From contig NZ_VOSS01000075.1 of the NCBI RefSeq assembly GCF_007997035.1, positions 1-64,000 on the forward strand: 64,000 bases of DNA, given 5' to 3'. Source of the stretch: Ralstonia sp. TCR112 (GTDB lineage Bacteria > Pseudomonadota > Gammaproteobacteria > Burkholderiales > Burkholderiaceae). The number at the start of each line of letters is the position of its first letter. The stretch's first letter is position 1. This document shows positions 19,945 to 31,071 of this stretch, in pieces. Made by a program: the position numbers and the translations under genes. The notes below the pieces were generated by a model that was not told where the DNA came from, did no database searches, and worked only from the letters and a program-made list of their open reading frames with translations.

Positions 19945-19978
19945 AACAACGGGCCGGTAACACACCGGCGTTGTTTTT
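19945..19978 (+). terminator. Intrinsic terminator after chpA
   Basis: AACAAC...GCCGGT (19945–19958) pairs with ACCGGC-GTTGTT (19964–19975) and runs into TTT. It lies just after the chpA stop and before the convergent photolyase gene. Confidence 0.75.
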
Positions 19979-19993
19979 GGCGCGTGGCGATCT

Positions 19994-21550
19994 TCAATCG
20001 TCGGGGCTGGCCTTGCTGAGTGCCGCGGCCTCGGCGCCCGATGTGCGATGTGCCTTGGTGACGGCGTAGCGATCGAGCGTCGCGGCGCGCGCGGCCGCAT
20101 GATCGACGATGGGCAGCGGATACGTCTCCCCCAGTACCACGCCTGCTTCCTTCAACACATTGGCCGGCGCTGTCCATGGCGCATGGATGTACTTGTCGGG
20201 CAGCTTCGCCAGTTGCGGAAGGTACTTGCGGATGAAGCGGCCTTGCGGATCGAACTTCTCCGATTGCGTGACCGGGTTGAAGATGCGGAACCACGGCTGC
20301 GCATCGCACCCGCTGGACGCCGCCCATTGCCAACCGCCGTTGTTGGCGGAAAAGTCGAAATCGTTGAGCACGTCAGCAAAATACTGTTCGCCGCGCCGCC
20401 AGTCGATGCCAAGGTCCTTGATGAGAAAACTGGCCGCCACCATGCGCAGGCGGTTGTGCATGTAGCCGCTCTGGAAAATCTGCAGCATGGCCGCATCGAC
20501 CAGCGGATAGCCGGTGCGCGCATCCTTCCAGGCTTGGAAGCGCGCGTCGCCAGTGTCGCCGTCTACCCAGCGGATGCGATCGAATTCCGGATGGAACGCA
20601 GCGCCGTCGGCCAGATCGGGGCGATGGTGCAGGATCATGAAATAGAAATCCCGCCAGACCAGCTCCGACAGCCACGTCGCCGCGCCCCGGCTGCCGCGCA
20701 GCATGGCGGCGTGGGCGCGCGCGGCCAGCGTGCGGATCGACACGGTGCCAAAGCGCAAATGCGTTGACAGATAGCTGGGTCCGCGCACGGCAGGAAAGTC
20801 GCGGCGCGCATGGTAGTCGTCCATGCGCTCTTCAAACTCGTCGAGCAAGGTTTGCCCGCCCGACATGCCGCTGGGCAGGGCGATTTCCGACAGGTTGGTG
20901 CGTGCGAAGCCCATCGCTTCCAGCGCGGGCGTAGCCTGCGCGAGCGCCTGCGGCGGCTTGGCCAGCGCGCCGAAGTACGGCTCTGTGGGATACGCCCGCA
21001 AGTCAAACGGCGTCAGCGCGGCTAACCAGGCATTCTTGTAAGGCGTGAAGACGCCGTACGGTTTGCCTTGCCCGTTCAGGATTTCGTCGCGCTCGAAGAT
21101 CACCTGATCCTTGAAGTCGAACCAGGCGCACGGCTGCTGGGCGAGCACTTTGCGCACCGCCTCATCGCGGGCCTGCGCGGATGGTTCTTCGTCATGGTTG
21201 GCGAAGACGGCCTCGATGTTCAACTTGCGGGCGATGTCGGGAATGGCTTGGCGAGGGTGGTCATGCACGACGATGAGGTCGCCGCCGGCCTCGCGCAGCG
21301 CGCTGCGCAGTTCCTCGACCGATGCGCGGATGAATTCGATGCGGCGGTCGGCCTTGAGCCCGCGCGCGAGCAGCGCGTCGAGGATGTCGCGGTCGAACAC
21401 GAACACGCAATAGACCTGGCGGCAGTGCCGCAGGGCATAATGCAGCGCCGCGTGGTCGAAGTGCCGCAGATCGCGCCGGAACCACACCAGGCCTCGCTGG
21501 AAGTGCGCTCCGATGTTGTACGGCTGGCGGCTTGGGGCGGTTGAGGGCAT
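19994..21550 (-). CDS. phrB: Deoxyribodipyrimidine photo-lyase
   Basis: This 518-residue flavoprotein splits cyclobutane pyrimidine dimers using light. The N-terminal photolyase domain starts at VWFRRDLRHFDH (about residue 22). The FAD-binding domain shows YMHNRLRM, the FLIKDLGIDWR segment, and DFDFSANNGGWQW, the hallmark of class I CPD photolyases, followed by RIFNP and RKYLP. It converges on chpA and diverges from rsuA. The ATG at 21550 leaves about 20 residues before the domain; a shorter start is possible. Confidence 0.95.
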   Translation of the reverse strand: MPSTAPSRQPYNIGAHFQRGLVWFRRDLRHFDHAALHYALRHCRQVYCVFVFDRDILDALLARGLKADRRIEFIRASVEELRSALREAGGDLIVVHDHPRQAIPDIARKLNIEAVFANHDEEPSAQARDEAVRKVLAQQPCAWFDFKDQVIFERDEILNGQGKPYGVFTPYKNAWLAALTPFDLRAYPTEPYFGALAKPPQALAQATPALEAMGFARTNLSEIALPSGMSGGQTLLDEFEERMDDYHARRDFPAVRGPSYLSTHLRFGTVSIRTLAARAHAAMLRGSRGAATWLSELVWRDFYFMILHHRPDLADGAAFHPEFDRIRWVDGDTGDARFQAWKDARTGYPLVDAAMLQIFQSGYMHNRLRMVAASFLIKDLGIDWRRGEQYFADVLNDFDFSANNGGWQWAASSGCDAQPWFRIFNPVTQSEKFDPQGRFIRKYLPQLAKLPDKYIHAPWTAPANVLKEAGVVLGETYPLPIVDHAAARAATLDRYAVTKAHRTSGAEAAALSKASPDD

Positions 21551-21630
21551 CGGATGGAAATCGGTTGCTCTTTAGACTGGCGGAGCGTATCGCAAAAATC
21601 GCCCCTTTTTGTCTTGTTCACGTTGTTGTC

Positions 21631-22380
21631 ATGGCTGATTCCTCTGCTCGTCTTCCGCTGTATCGCATCCTGCAATCCCAAGGCTTCGGCACGCGCCGCT
21701 ATTGCAAGGACCTCGTCCTCGCTGGCCTGGTATTCATCAACGGCGTCGAGATGGAGAACCCCGACGCATTGGTCGATACCGCCGGCTTGGTGCTGGATGT
21801 CGACGGCGAGCGCTGGGTGTATCACGCCCGCGCCTATCTGATGCTGAACAAGCCGGCTGGCGTCGAGTGCTCGCAAAAGCCGAAACATCATCCGAGCGTG
21901 TACACGCTGCTGCCGGTGCCGTTGCGCGAGCGCGCCGTGCAGTGCGTCGGGCGGCTCGACCAGGACACCACGGGGCTGCTGCTGCTGACCGACGACGGCC
22001 AGTTCGTTCACACCATCACCAGCCCGCGTCACCAGGTGCCCAAGGTGTATGAAATCACCACCGCCGAGCCCGTGACCGATGCGCAGATCGCTCAGCTGTG
22101 CGCCGGCGTGCTGCTGGCTGACGAAAATGAAAACGTTGCCGCCGCCTGGGCCGAGCGCGTAGACACGCACCACCTGCGCATGGCGCTCACCCAGGGCAAA
22201 TACCACCAAGTGAAACGCATGGTGGCCGCCGCCGGCAACCACGTGGCCGGATTGCACCGCAGCGCCATCGGCGGGTTGTCGCTCGGCGATCTGGCGCCTG
22301 GCGAGTGGCGCTGGCTGGAAGCCGTCGATCTGGAAGCGCTGAACACCACGCCGCCGCATGCAACCGAGTCAAGTGCCTGA
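21631..22380 (+). CDS. rsuA: 16S rRNA pseudouridine synthase (RsuA family)
   Basis: A 249-residue protein with an N-terminal S4 RNA-binding domain (YRILQSQGFGTRRYCKDL, about residues 11–28) and a catalytic domain with the active-site Asp in VGRLDQDTTGLLLLT. The KYHQVKRM motif lies near the C terminus. Among RsuA/RluB/RluE/RluF enzymes it looks most like RsuA, which modifies position 516 of 16S rRNA. The frame is open from 21532, but the ATG at 21631 directly precedes the S4 domain and is preferred. It is divergent from the photolyase gene. Confidence 0.88.
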   Translation: MADSSARLPLYRILQSQGFGTRRYCKDLVLAGLVFINGVEMENPDALVDTAGLVLDVDGERWVYHARAYLMLNKPAGVECSQKPKHHPSVYTLLPVPLRERAVQCVGRLDQDTTGLLLLTDDGQFVHTITSPRHQVPKVYEITTAEPVTDAQIAQLCAGVLLADENENVAAAWAERVDTHHLRMALTQGKYHQVKRMVAAAGNHVAGLHRSAIGGLSLGDLAPGEWRWLEAVDLEALNTTPPHATESSA

Positions 22381-22477
22381 GGCGGCACAATGCGCAATCC
22401 CAAAAAACCTTGCGCCGAGAGCCGATTCCTCCAAATGAGAGGGGCAGCGGCCGGGGGCTTTTGGTAAACTCCCCCTC

Positions 22478-23050
22478 ATGGCCTCGCCTGACGCACTCAT
22501 CAATCTCACGAATCAGTTCCTGATCGCTATGCCCGGCATGGCGGATTCGACGTTTTCGGGCACGGTTGTGTACATGTGCGAGCACAACGAGCGCGGCGCG
22601 CTCGGGCTCGTGATCAACCGGCCTATCGACATCGACTTGGCGACGCTGTTCGACAAGATCGACCTCAAGCTCGAAATCCATCCCCTCGCAGAACAATCCG
22701 TGTACTACGGCGGTCCGGTACAGACCGAGCGCGGCTTTGTGCTGCACGACGCCACAGGCGCGTATTCGTCGTCGCTGGCGGTGCCGGGCGGGCTGGAAAT
22801 GACGACCTCCAAGGATGTGCTGGAAGCCGTGGCCCAGGGCGGCGGCCCACACCGCTTCATCCTGACGCTCGGGTATGCCGGCTGGAGCGCCGGTCAACTG
22901 GAAGACGAAATCAGCCGCAACGGCTGGCTGACCGTCCAGGCCGATCCCGAGATCATCTTCAACGTGCCTCCCGAAGCGCGGTTTGCCGCGGCGCTGAACC
23001 TGCTCGGCATCAACCCCGCCATGCTGTCGGGTGAGGCCGGGCATGCCTGA
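22478..23050 (+). CDS. algH: YqgE/AlgH family protein
   Basis: A 190-residue member of the YqgE/AlgH family; it shows [12 protein letters not shown] at the N terminus and [16 protein letters not shown] and [12 protein letters not shown] later. AlgH was first linked to alginate regulation in Pseudomonas, but the biochemical role is unknown. The stop overlaps the ruvX start by 8 bases, so it heads a coupled set algH–ruvX–pyrR–pyrB–pyrC'–plsC, a common betaproteobacterial order. Confidence 0.93.
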   Translation: MASPDALINLTNQFLIAMPGMADSTFSGTVVYMCEHNERGALGLVINRPIDIDLATLFDKIDLKLEIHPLAEQSVYYGGPVQTERGFVLHDATGAYSSSLAVPGGLEMTTSKDVLEAVAQGGGPHRFILTLGYAGWSAGQLEDEISRNGWLTVQADPEIIFNVPPEARFAAALNLLGINPAMLSGEAGHA

Positions 23051-23474
23051 GCCGGCGCGTCCGGCCCCCGCTTCCATGCCCGCAGAAGGCACCTTGCTGG
23101 CATTCGATTACGGCGAAAAGCGCATTGGCGTGGCGCTCGGCAATTCCATCACGCGCTCGGCGCGGGCGCTGGAAACCATTCCGAACCGCTCGGCCGATTT
23201 CCGCTTCGCGCAGATCAGCCGGCTGGTGGGCGAATGGCAGCCCGTCGGCTTCGTGGTCGGCATGCCCGTCCACCCCGATGGCGAAGAGCAACCGATGATC
23301 AAGCTCGCCAAGCGCTTCGGCAATCAATTGCACGGCCGCTATGGCTTGCCGGTCACCTGGGTGGACGAGCGCTATTCGTCCATCGCCGCACAGGACGCCG
23401 GAGCTTCCGACGATGTGCTCGACGCAGAAGCCGCGCGCATCATCCTCCAACAGTTTTTCGACGAACACGCATGA
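23043..23474 (+). CDS. ruvX: Putative pre-16S rRNA nuclease / Holliday junction resolvase (YqgF/RuvX)
   Basis: A 143-residue RNase H-fold protein with [16 protein letters not shown] at the N terminus, the WVDERYSS motif, and the acidic [12 protein letters not shown] near the C terminus. YqgF proteins trim the 5' end of 16S rRNA precursors; a resolvase role is older and less certain. The ATG at 23043 sits inside the end of algH. An in-frame upstream start at 23031 would add 4 residues. Confidence 0.92.
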   Translation: MPEPARPAPASMPAEGTLLAFDYGEKRIGVALGNSITRSARALETIPNRSADFRFAQISRLVGEWQPVGFVVGMPVHPDGEEQPMIKLAKRFGNQLHGRYGLPVTWVDERYSSIAAQDAGASDDVLDAEAARIILQQFFDEHA

Positions 23475-23989
23475 CATCGCAAGAGATCGATGCCGAGGCG
23501 CTGTACCAGAGCCTCGTTGCACAACTGCGCACGCGGCTGGCCGACGGCCACACCTGGTCGGTGGCCGGCATTGTCAGTGGCGGCGCCTGGATCGCCAGGC
23601 GGCTGGCGCATGACCTGGGCCTGCCGGAATACGGCGTCGTCAATGTTGCGATGCACCGCGACGACTACGCCAAGAAAGGCCTGCACGCCAAGGCACAACC
23701 CACCACGCTGCCGTTCGACGTGAACGAGCGCCGCATCCTGCTGGTGGACGACGTGCTGGCCAGCGGCCGCACCATCCGCGCGGCCATCAATGAACTGTTC
23801 GACTACGGCCGCCCGGCGGCGGTGGAGCTTGCCGTGCTGGTTGATCGCGGTGAACGTCAGTTGCCCGTTGCGCCGGATTACATCGGAGAGCGCATCACGC
23901 TGCCCGCCGATGAATCGCTCGTGCTGAGCGAGGCCGGCGAGGGCGCTGCCGCGCGCTTTACCTTCACGCGCGAGCCCAAGGGCACCTGA
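23471..23989 (+). CDS. pyrR: PyrR bifunctional pyrimidine regulator / uracil phosphoribosyltransferase
   Basis: A 172-residue PRTase-fold protein. The PRPP-binding loop reads [18 protein letters not shown] (about residues 92–109), and the N-terminal [14 protein letters not shown] segment is typical of PyrR. In Bacillus PyrR attenuates pyr operons on RNA; in gammaproteobacteria it sits before pyrB with a less clear role. The ATG at 23471 overlaps the ruvX stop (ATGA). No obvious attenuator is seen between it and pyrB, a 65-base gap. Confidence 0.92.
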   Translation: MTSQEIDAEALYQSLVAQLRTRLADGHTWSVAGIVSGGAWIARRLAHDLGLPEYGVVNVAMHRDDYAKKGLHAKAQPTTLPFDVNERRILLVDDVLASGRTIRAAINELFDYGRPAAVELAVLVDRGERQLPVAPDYIGERITLPADESLVLSEAGEGAAARFTFTREPKGT

Positions 23990-24054
23990 CTTCAAGCGCG
24001 CACCGCCCCTGCTTTGACCTGACCTGTACTGACCTCGTCGCCTTTCGTTTCTCC

Positions 24055-25026
24055 ATGCCCAAGACTTTTGCCAACCCGCAGCTCACGAAAAACGGCGAGC
24101 TTAAGCACCTGCTGTCGATCGAGGGACTGTCGCGCGACATCCTCACGCACGTGCTGGACACCGCGCAGCAGTTCGTGTCCGTATCGGATTCCGACCGCGA
24201 GGTGAAGAAGGTGCCGCTGCTGCGCGGCAAGAGCGTGTTCAACCTGTTCTTCGAGAACTCCACGCGCACGCGCACGACGTTCGAGATCGCGGCCAAGCGG
24301 CTGTCGGCGGACGTGATCAATCTGAACATCAATGCGTCGTCCACGAGCAAGGGCGAGTCGCTGCTCGACACGATCAACAACCTGTCGGCGATGCAGGCGG
24401 ACATGTTTGTCGTGCGGCATGCCAGTTCCGGGGCGCCGTACCTGATCGCGGAGCACGTCGCGCCGCACGTGCATGTGATCAATGCAGGCGATGGCCGTCA
24501 TGCGCACCCCACGCAGGGGCTGCTCGACATGTTCACCATCCGCCACTACAAGAAGGATTTCTCCAACCTGACGGTGGCCATCGTCGGTGACATCCTGCAC
24601 TCGCGCGTGGCGCGTTCCGATATCCATGCGTTGACGACGCTGGGCTGCGCCGAAGTCCGTGCCATCGGCCCGCGCACGCTGCTGCCGGGCGGCCTGGAGC
24701 ACATGGGCGTGCGCGTCTTCCACAACATGGAAGAGGGCCTGAAGGGCGTGGACGTGGTCATCATGCTGCGCCTGCAGAACGAGCGCATGAGCGGTGCGCT
24801 GCTGCCGTCCGCGCAGGAGTACTTCAAGGCCTACGGCCTCACGCAGGAGCGTCTGGCGCTGGCCAAGCCGGACGCCATCGTCATGCATCCGGGCCCGATG
24901 AACCGCGGCGTGGAGATCGACTCCGCCGTGGCCGACGGCGTGCAATCGGTGATCCTGAATCAGGTGACGTTCGGCATCGCCGTGCGCATGGCGGTCATGG
25001 GCATCGTGGCTGGCAACAACGACTAA
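24055..25026 (+). CDS. pyrB: Aspartate carbamoyltransferase catalytic chain
   Basis: A 323-residue ATCase, second step of pyrimidine synthesis. The carbamoyl phosphate loop [13 protein letters not shown] (about residues 64–76), the SSTSKGES loop and HPTQGLLD are intact, as is the [12 protein letters not shown] segment. No pyrI regulatory chain follows. Instead a dihydroorotase-like gene lacking metal ligands lies 8 bases downstream, as in the dodecameric Pseudomonas-type enzyme. Confidence 0.96.
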   Translation: MPKTFANPQLTKNGELKHLLSIEGLSRDILTHVLDTAQQFVSVSDSDREVKKVPLLRGKSVFNLFFENSTRTRTTFEIAAKRLSADVINLNINASSTSKGESLLDTINNLSAMQADMFVVRHASSGAPYLIAEHVAPHVHVINAGDGRHAHPTQGLLDMFTIRHYKKDFSNLTVAIVGDILHSRVARSDIHALTTLGCAEVRAIGPRTLLPGGLEHMGVRVFHNMEEGLKGVDVVIMLRLQNERMSGALLPSAQEYFKAYGLTQERLALAKPDAIVMHPGPMNRGVEIDSAVADGVQSVILNQVTFGIAVRMAVMGIVAGNND

Positions 25027-25034
25027 GAAAAGCA

Positions 25035-26312
25035 ATGAAACTGCATATCAAAGGCGGCCGCCTGATCGACCCGGCCAACGGCATCGACGCCCAACAGGAT
25101 CTGTACATTGCGGCGAGCAAGGTGGTCGGTGTCGGCCACGCGCCGGCGGATTTCCATGCCAACAAGACGCTCGACGCGACAGGCCTGGTGGTGTGCCCGG
25201 GCCTGATTGACCTGTCCGCGCGCCTGCGTGAGCCGGGCTTCGAATACAAGGCCACGCTCGAATCGGAAATGGCTGCGGCGATGGCCGGTGGCGTGACTTC
25301 GCTGGTGTGCCCGCCGGACACCGACCCGGTGCTGGACGAGCCGGGCCTGGTTGAGATGCTGAAGTTCCGCGCGCGCAACCTGAACCAGGCGCACGTGTAT
25401 CCGCTCGGTGCGCTGACGGTGGGCCTCAAAGGCGCGGTGCTGACCGAGATGGCCGAGTTGACCGAATCGGGCTGCGTAGGCTTCTCGCAGGCTGACTCGC
25501 CGATCATCGATACGCAGGTCCTGATGCGTGCAATGCAATATGCGCAGACCTTCGGCTTTACCGTCTGGCTGCGCCCGGAAGATCCGTATCTGGGCAAGGG
25601 CGGCGTGGCTGCAAGCGGCCCGCTGGCTTCGCGCCTGGGCCTCTCCGGTGTGCCGGTGATGGCCGAGACTGTGCGCCTGCACACCATCTTCGAATTGATG
25701 CGCAGCACGGGGGCGCGCGTGCATCTTTGCCGCCTGTCGTCTGCTGCGGGCATCGATCTCGTGCGTCGCGCCAAGGCCGAAGGCCTGCCGGTGACGTGCG
25801 ATGTGAACGTCCACCATATTTCTCTGACTGACGTCGACATCGGCTACTTCAATTCGCAGATGCGCTTTGTACCGCCGCTGCGCTCGGGCCGCGATCGTGA
25901 CGGTATCGTGCGCGCGCTCGCCGACGGCACCATCGACGCAATCTGCTCGGATCACACGCCCGTGGATGACGACGAGAAGCTGCTGCCGTTTGCCGAAGCC
26001 ACGCCCGGTGCGACCGGCCTCGAAACCCTGCTGCCGCTCACGCTGCGCTGGGCTGCCGAGCACAAGGTCGAACTGTCGAAGGCGCTGGCGCGCATCACCA
26101 GTGAGCCGGCTCGCGTGCTGGGGTTGCAGGCGGGCTCGCTGGAGGTCGGTGCGATGGCTGATGTGTGCGTGTTCGATCCGGATGCGACATGGAAGCTGGA
26201 GCCGCGCACGCTGCGCAGCCAGGGCAAGAACTCGCCGTATCTGGGCTTCGAGCTGGCCGGCCGCGTACGTGCCACGATGGTTGCAGGCCATCTTGCCTAT
26301 GACGGGCATTGA
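25035..26312 (+). CDS. pyrX: Dihydroorotase-like protein lacking metal ligands (PyrC'/PyrX type)
   Basis: This 425-residue protein has the dihydroorotase fold, but the metal-binding HxH is replaced: the segment reads PGLIDLSARLREPG, with S61-A62-R63 where H-x-H is expected. A second ligand site also seems changed (LRPED in place of an HxED-type segment). The VNVHH and CSDHTP segments remain. In Pseudomonas such an inactive homologue is a structural partner of PyrB. AAGAAAAG precedes the ATG at 25035. An active pyrC should exist elsewhere in the genome. It would usually be auto-annotated as dihydroorotase. Confidence 0.88.
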   Translation: MKLHIKGGRLIDPANGIDAQQDLYIAASKVVGVGHAPADFHANKTLDATGLVVCPGLIDLSARLREPGFEYKATLESEMAAAMAGGVTSLVCPPDTDPVLDEPGLVEMLKFRARNLNQAHVYPLGALTVGLKGAVLTEMAELTESGCVGFSQADSPIIDTQVLMRAMQYAQTFGFTVWLRPEDPYLGKGGVAASGPLASRLGLSGVPVMAETVRLHTIFELMRSTGARVHLCRLSSAAGIDLVRRAKAEGLPVTCDVNVHHISLTDVDIGYFNSQMRFVPPLRSGRDRDGIVRALADGTIDAICSDHTPVDDDEKLLPFAEATPGATGLETLLPLTLRWAAEHKVELSKALARITSEPARVLGLQAGSLEVGAMADVCVFDPDATWKLEPRTLRSQGKNSPYLGFELAGRVRATMVAGHLAYDGH

Positions 26313-27096
26313 TCAACGCGTGACAAGCGCGCCCACCGAGATGCGCACGCCGCAGCGCAGGCATGTGCTGCGCAAACTGCGATTGCTCATGCATCTGGCG
26401 GAAGGCCTGATCACCTGCGCGCTGCTGTTCTGGTGGGTCAAGCCCGAGACCAAACGGACGCTGATCCAGCGCTGGTCGCGCAAGTTGCTCGCGCTGTTCC
26501 GCGTCTCGCTCGTCGTGCATGGGGAGCAGGTTGCGGGCAAGGAGCTGGCGGGGTCCATGCTGGTGTCCAACCACGTGTCGTGGATCGACATCTACGCGAT
26601 CAACAGCTGGTACCCGCCGCGCTTCGTTGCCAAGTCGGAGATTCGCAGTTGGCCCGTGATTGGCTGGCTGTGCGCGCAGACCGGCGTGCTGTTCGTCGAG
26701 CGCGCCCGCAAGCGCGATGCGCACCGCATCATGCATGTCATTGCCGACGCGATGCGTTCAGGCGATGCCATTTGCGTGTTTCCCGAGGGCACGACGTCGG
26801 ACGGGCTGCAGCTGCTGCCGTTCCACGCCAACCTGTTTCAGGCGCCCGTCAGCGCTGGCGCACCGATCCGCCCGCTGGCGCTCCGGTATCGCATTGCCGA
26901 GACGGGCGCGTTGACGACCATTCCCGCGTATATCGGCGATCTGTCGATGATGGACACAATCAACGCCATGCTGAATGGGCCGCCGTTGGTGGTGGAAGTT
27001 CTTGTAGGCCCCGCCGTGGCCCCGGAGATGGACCGCCGCGCGCTGGCCGCACATAGCCAAGAAGCCGTTGCGACCCTGATTGCCCGCGCGGGCTAA
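26299..27096 (+). CDS. plsC: 1-acyl-sn-glycerol-3-phosphate acyltransferase (PlsC family)
   Basis: A 265-residue membrane-associated acyltransferase that makes phosphatidate from lysophosphatidate. The catalytic NHVSWID box (HX4D, about residues 91–97), the FVERARKR segment and the substrate motif FPEGTTS (about residues 156–162) are all present. One hydrophobic segment lies near residues 30–48. The ATG at 26299 overlaps the end of the previous gene by 14 bases; the ATG at 26341 is an alternative. It may instead be an ornithine-lipid type acyltransferase. Confidence 0.85.
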   Translation: MTGIDQRVTSAPTEMRTPQRRHVLRKLRLLMHLAEGLITCALLFWWVKPETKRTLIQRWSRKLLALFRVSLVVHGEQVAGKELAGSMLVSNHVSWIDIYAINSWYPPRFVAKSEIRSWPVIGWLCAQTGVLFVERARKRDAHRIMHVIADAMRSGDAICVFPEGTTSDGLQLLPFHANLFQAPVSAGAPIRPLALRYRIAETGALTTIPAYIGDLSMMDTINAMLNGPPLVVEVLVGPAVAPEMDRRALAAHSQEAVATLIARAG

Positions 27097-27105
27097 GTCG
27101 AACTG

Positions 27106-27960
27106 TTACTTCTTCTTGTGTGCGAGCGGGTCCTGCGCCTGTTCGCAATCCACCTGGACCACGTCACGTCCCGCCGGGGCCAGCGACAGCTTTGCCGCTG
27201 TCAGCTTGCCGCCCCACACGCAGCCAGTATCCAGGCCCATCACATCGTCGCGCATCACCAGTCCGCGCGTAGACCAATGCCCAAACACGATGGGTGTGCC
27301 GCGCGTGCGGCGGCCCGGCACGTCGAACCACGGCATGTGGCCATCCGGCGCGCCGTCTGCATCCGTCGTTTCGAACTCCATCGTGCCGTCGGGCTTGCAG
27401 AAGCGCAGGCGTGTCAGCGCGTTGATGGTCAGGCGCAGGCGGTCCATGCCGACGAGATCGTTGCTCCACTTGTCCGGGTGGTTGCCGAAGGCGTCAGCCA
27501 GGAAGGTTTTCCAATGTGGGCTGCGCAGCTCCCGCTCGACGGCGCCGGCGAGTTCCAGCACGTCGCCTGTCGTCCACTGCGGCAGGACGCCGGCGTGCAC
27601 CATCAGGAACCCGTTTTCGAAGATGGCCAGCGGCTGGTGACGCAGCCATGTGATGAGTTCGTCGCTATCGGGCGCGGAGAGGATGTCGGCGATCGTGTCT
27701 CGCTTGCCGGGTTTGCGCACGCCCGCAGCTACCGCCAGCAGGTGGATATCGTGGTTACCGAGGACGGTGCGTGCGCGCCCGGCCTCGCAAAGCGCGATGA
27801 CTTGGCGCAGCGTGGCGAGCGACTCTGGGCCGCGGTTGATGAGGTCGCCGACGAAGCGAAGGGGGGTGTTGGCGGGGAGAGCGGCCAGCAGCGACTGGAG
27901 GGGGGAGCAGCAGCCTTGGAGGTCGCCGATGGCGTACGAGGCGAGTGACGCGCTTGTCAT
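27106..27960 (-). CDS. apaH: Bis(5'-nucleosyl)-tetraphosphatase, symmetrical
   Basis: A 284-residue metallophosphatase that splits Ap4A into two ADP. The three phosphoesterase blocks are clear: GDLQGC near the N terminus, FVGDLINRGPESL, and LGNHDIHLL. It converges on plsC, 9 bases away, and diverges from the rfb genes. The ATG at 27960 is chosen because it directly precedes the conserved core; an upstream in-frame start at 27987 adds 9 residues. It marks the left border of the polysaccharide island. Confidence 0.95.
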   Translation of the reverse strand: MTSASLASYAIGDLQGCCSPLQSLLAALPANTPLRFVGDLINRGPESLATLRQVIALCEAGRARTVLGNHDIHLLAVAAGVRKPGKRDTIADILSAPDSDELITWLRHQPLAIFENGFLMVHAGVLPQWTTGDVLELAGAVERELRSPHWKTFLADAFGNHPDKWSNDLVGMDRLRLTINALTRLRFCKPDGTMEFETTDADGAPDGHMPWFDVPGRRTRGTPIVFGHWSTRGLVMRDDVMGLDTGCVWGGKLTAAKLSLAPAGRDVVQVDCEQAQDPLAHKKK

Positions 27961-28172
27961 GTGCAGTGAAGGGCCCGCGTGGCCCATAACGAGACGTCAA
28001 GGTCTCCGGTGTTACAACGCGCTACAAAAAGATCGGGCCGTTTAGGAGGGGTAACCCTAGGGTCGGATAGAATACGCCACTTCTCATTACATTTTAACAA
28101 AGTCCGTTGCCCTTTAATCGGGCAGGCTCGGACCAAGCCGCGTATAGAGACACGCGACAAGGAGCACAGAGG

Positions 28173-29226
<1,054 letters not shown>

Positions 29227-29234
<8 letters not shown>

Positions 29235-30159
29235 TTACGGTACAACGGGGAGACCGGTAATTTTGCTGACTGGCGCACGGGGCCAACTCGGTTTCGAACT
29301 GCGTCGGGCTCTGAGCTTGTGGGGCGATGTCGCGGCGCTGGATCGAGCGAGTCTCGATCTGGCGGACGATGTTCGGATCGCCGAAGTCATGCGAAGCCTG
29401 CGGCCGCGAATCGTTGTGAATGCAGGTGCCTACACGGCGGTTGACCGGGCTGAATCAGAACCTGAGCTCGCACGCAAGATCAACGTGGAAGGGCCTGCGG
29501 CGCTCGCTCAGGAAGCCGCGCGGCTGGGCAGCTTCTTGGTCCACTATTCGACGGATTACGTATTTGATGGTGCGAAAGAAGGGTGGTACCGCGAGTCAGA
29601 TCGGCCTGATCCGTTGTCGGTGTATGGGAAAACGAAACTCGAAGGCGAGCGTTGTGTTGAGGCGAGTGGCGCGTCGCATGCCGTGATCCGTACAAGTTGG
29701 GTGTTCGGCCTGCATGGCGCCAACTTTCTGAAGACGATTGTCGGCACTGCGATGCGCCGCGATGCGTTGTCGATCGTGGCGGACCAGTTCGGCGCGCCAA
29801 CACCCGCGTCACTGATTGCGGATATCACGGCGATTATGGTCGCGCGTTACCTTGCTGCCCCAGATAGGTTTCCGTCGAGTGTCTATCACGCTGCGGCGTC
29901 GGGCGAGACGACATGGCACGCGTATGCTGACTACGCATTGCGCGTGCTGCGAGCGAAAGGGGTGGCATTGCGCGTTGCGGAAGATGCGGTCCGTCCGATT
30001 CCGATGAGTGAGTATCCGAGCGCCGCGCCCCGACCGGCAAATTCGCGGCTGGATACGACAAAATTGCGGGAAACCTTCGGCATCGCATTGCCGAATTGGA
30101 AAACTGGCGTGGATTACGTTATCGAGCAGCTAGTCGAAACCGCCCAGGTCATGGCCTAA
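29227..30159 (+). CDS. rfbD: dTDP-4-dehydrorhamnose reductase
   Basis: A 310-residue reductase for the last step of dTDP-L-rhamnose synthesis. It shows [10 protein letters not shown] (about residues 13–22), YSTDYVFDG and the catalytic YGKTKLEGE. The ATG at 29227 overlaps the rfbB stop by 8 bases, indicating coupling. Confidence 0.95.
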
Positions 30160-30189
30160 CGTCGTTGTATTGCCCCATCTAGAAATCTC

Positions 30190-31071
30190 ATGAAACGTAA
30201 AGGAATTATCCTGGCAGGTGGATCGGGCACACGCTTATATCCGATCACCCGATCGGTATCTAAGCAATTGCTGCCGGTCTATGACAAGCCAATGATTTAT
30301 TACCCTCTTAGCACGCTGATGCTCGCTGGGATCAGCGATATCCTGATTATCTCAACACCACAGGATACACCGCGCTTTTCGGACATGTTAGGTGATGGTC
30401 ATCGCTGGGGCCTCAATATCGGTTATGCCGTGCAGCCGACACCTGATGGCCTCGCGCAGGCATTCATCATCGGCCGTGATTTCATTGGCAACAATCCGTC
30501 TGCACTGATTCTCGGTGACAACATTTTCCACGGCCACGACCTTCACGCACTCTTAGCGGGCGCGACGTCTGCAGAAAGTGGGGCAACCGTGTTCGCCTAT
30601 CACGTCCATGATCCCGAACGTTATGGTGTCGTCGAATTTGACGAATCGTTCCGGGCGATATCGCTAGAGGAAAAGCCAAAGGCGCCCCGTTCCAACTACG
30701 CGGTGACGGGCCTGTATTTCTATGACAACCAAGTGTGCGACATCGCCTCGACTATTCGGCCTTCGGCGCGTGGCGAGTTAGAGATCACCGACGTTAACCT
30801 TCACTATCTGCGTGCACAGCAGTTGAACGTGGAGATCATGGGGCGCGGTTATGCTTGGCTCGACACCGGTACCCATGATTCGCTACTGGAAGCGTCGACG
30901 TTTATCTCCACGCTGCAGAAGCGCCAGGGTTTGATGGTGGCATGTCCTGAGGAAATCGCATATCGCAACAAATGGATTTCGGTGGACGACCTCGGCCAGC
31001 TTGCGCGCGAACTTTCTAAGAACGAGTATGGCCGTTACCTTAGTCGGCTGCTCAAGGAGGCGGTAGCGTGA
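30190..31071 (+). CDS. rfbA: Glucose-1-phosphate thymidylyltransferase
   Basis: A 293-residue nucleotidyltransferase, first step of dTDP-rhamnose synthesis. The signature [14 protein letters not shown] (about residues 7–20) and the KPMIYYPLS and LGDNIFHG segments are intact. Length fits the family. It lies 30 bases after rfbD and its stop overlaps the GTG start of rfbC. Confidence 0.96.
   Translation: MKRKGIILAGGSGTRLYPITRSVSKQLLPVYDKPMIYYPLSTLMLAGISDILIISTPQDTPRFSDMLGDGHRWGLNIGYAVQPTPDGLAQAFIIGRDFIGNNPSALILGDNIFHGHDLHALLAGATSAESGATVFAYHVHDPERYGVVEFDESFRAISLEEKPKAPRSNYAVTGLYFYDNQVCDIASTIRPSARGELEITDVNLHYLRAQQLNVEIMGRGYAWLDTGTHDSLLEASTFISTLQKRQGLMVACPEEIAYRNKWISVDDLGQLARELSKNEYGRYLSRLLKEAVA
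31059..31070 (+). promoter_or_regulatory. ops-like (RfaH recruitment) sequence at the rfbA/rfbC junction
   Basis: GGCGGTAGCGTG matches the 12-base ops element of enterobacterial polysaccharide operons. Here it lies within the last codons of rfbA and overlaps the rfbC start, with AAGGAGG just upstream serving as ribosome-binding site. Position within coding sequence argues for chance. Confidence 0.2.

Noticed and set aside
16482-20333. Very long minus-strand open frame opposite chpA
   Set aside because: Same reason: an antisense shadow rich in His, Arg and Gly, running into the real photolyase gene in another frame.
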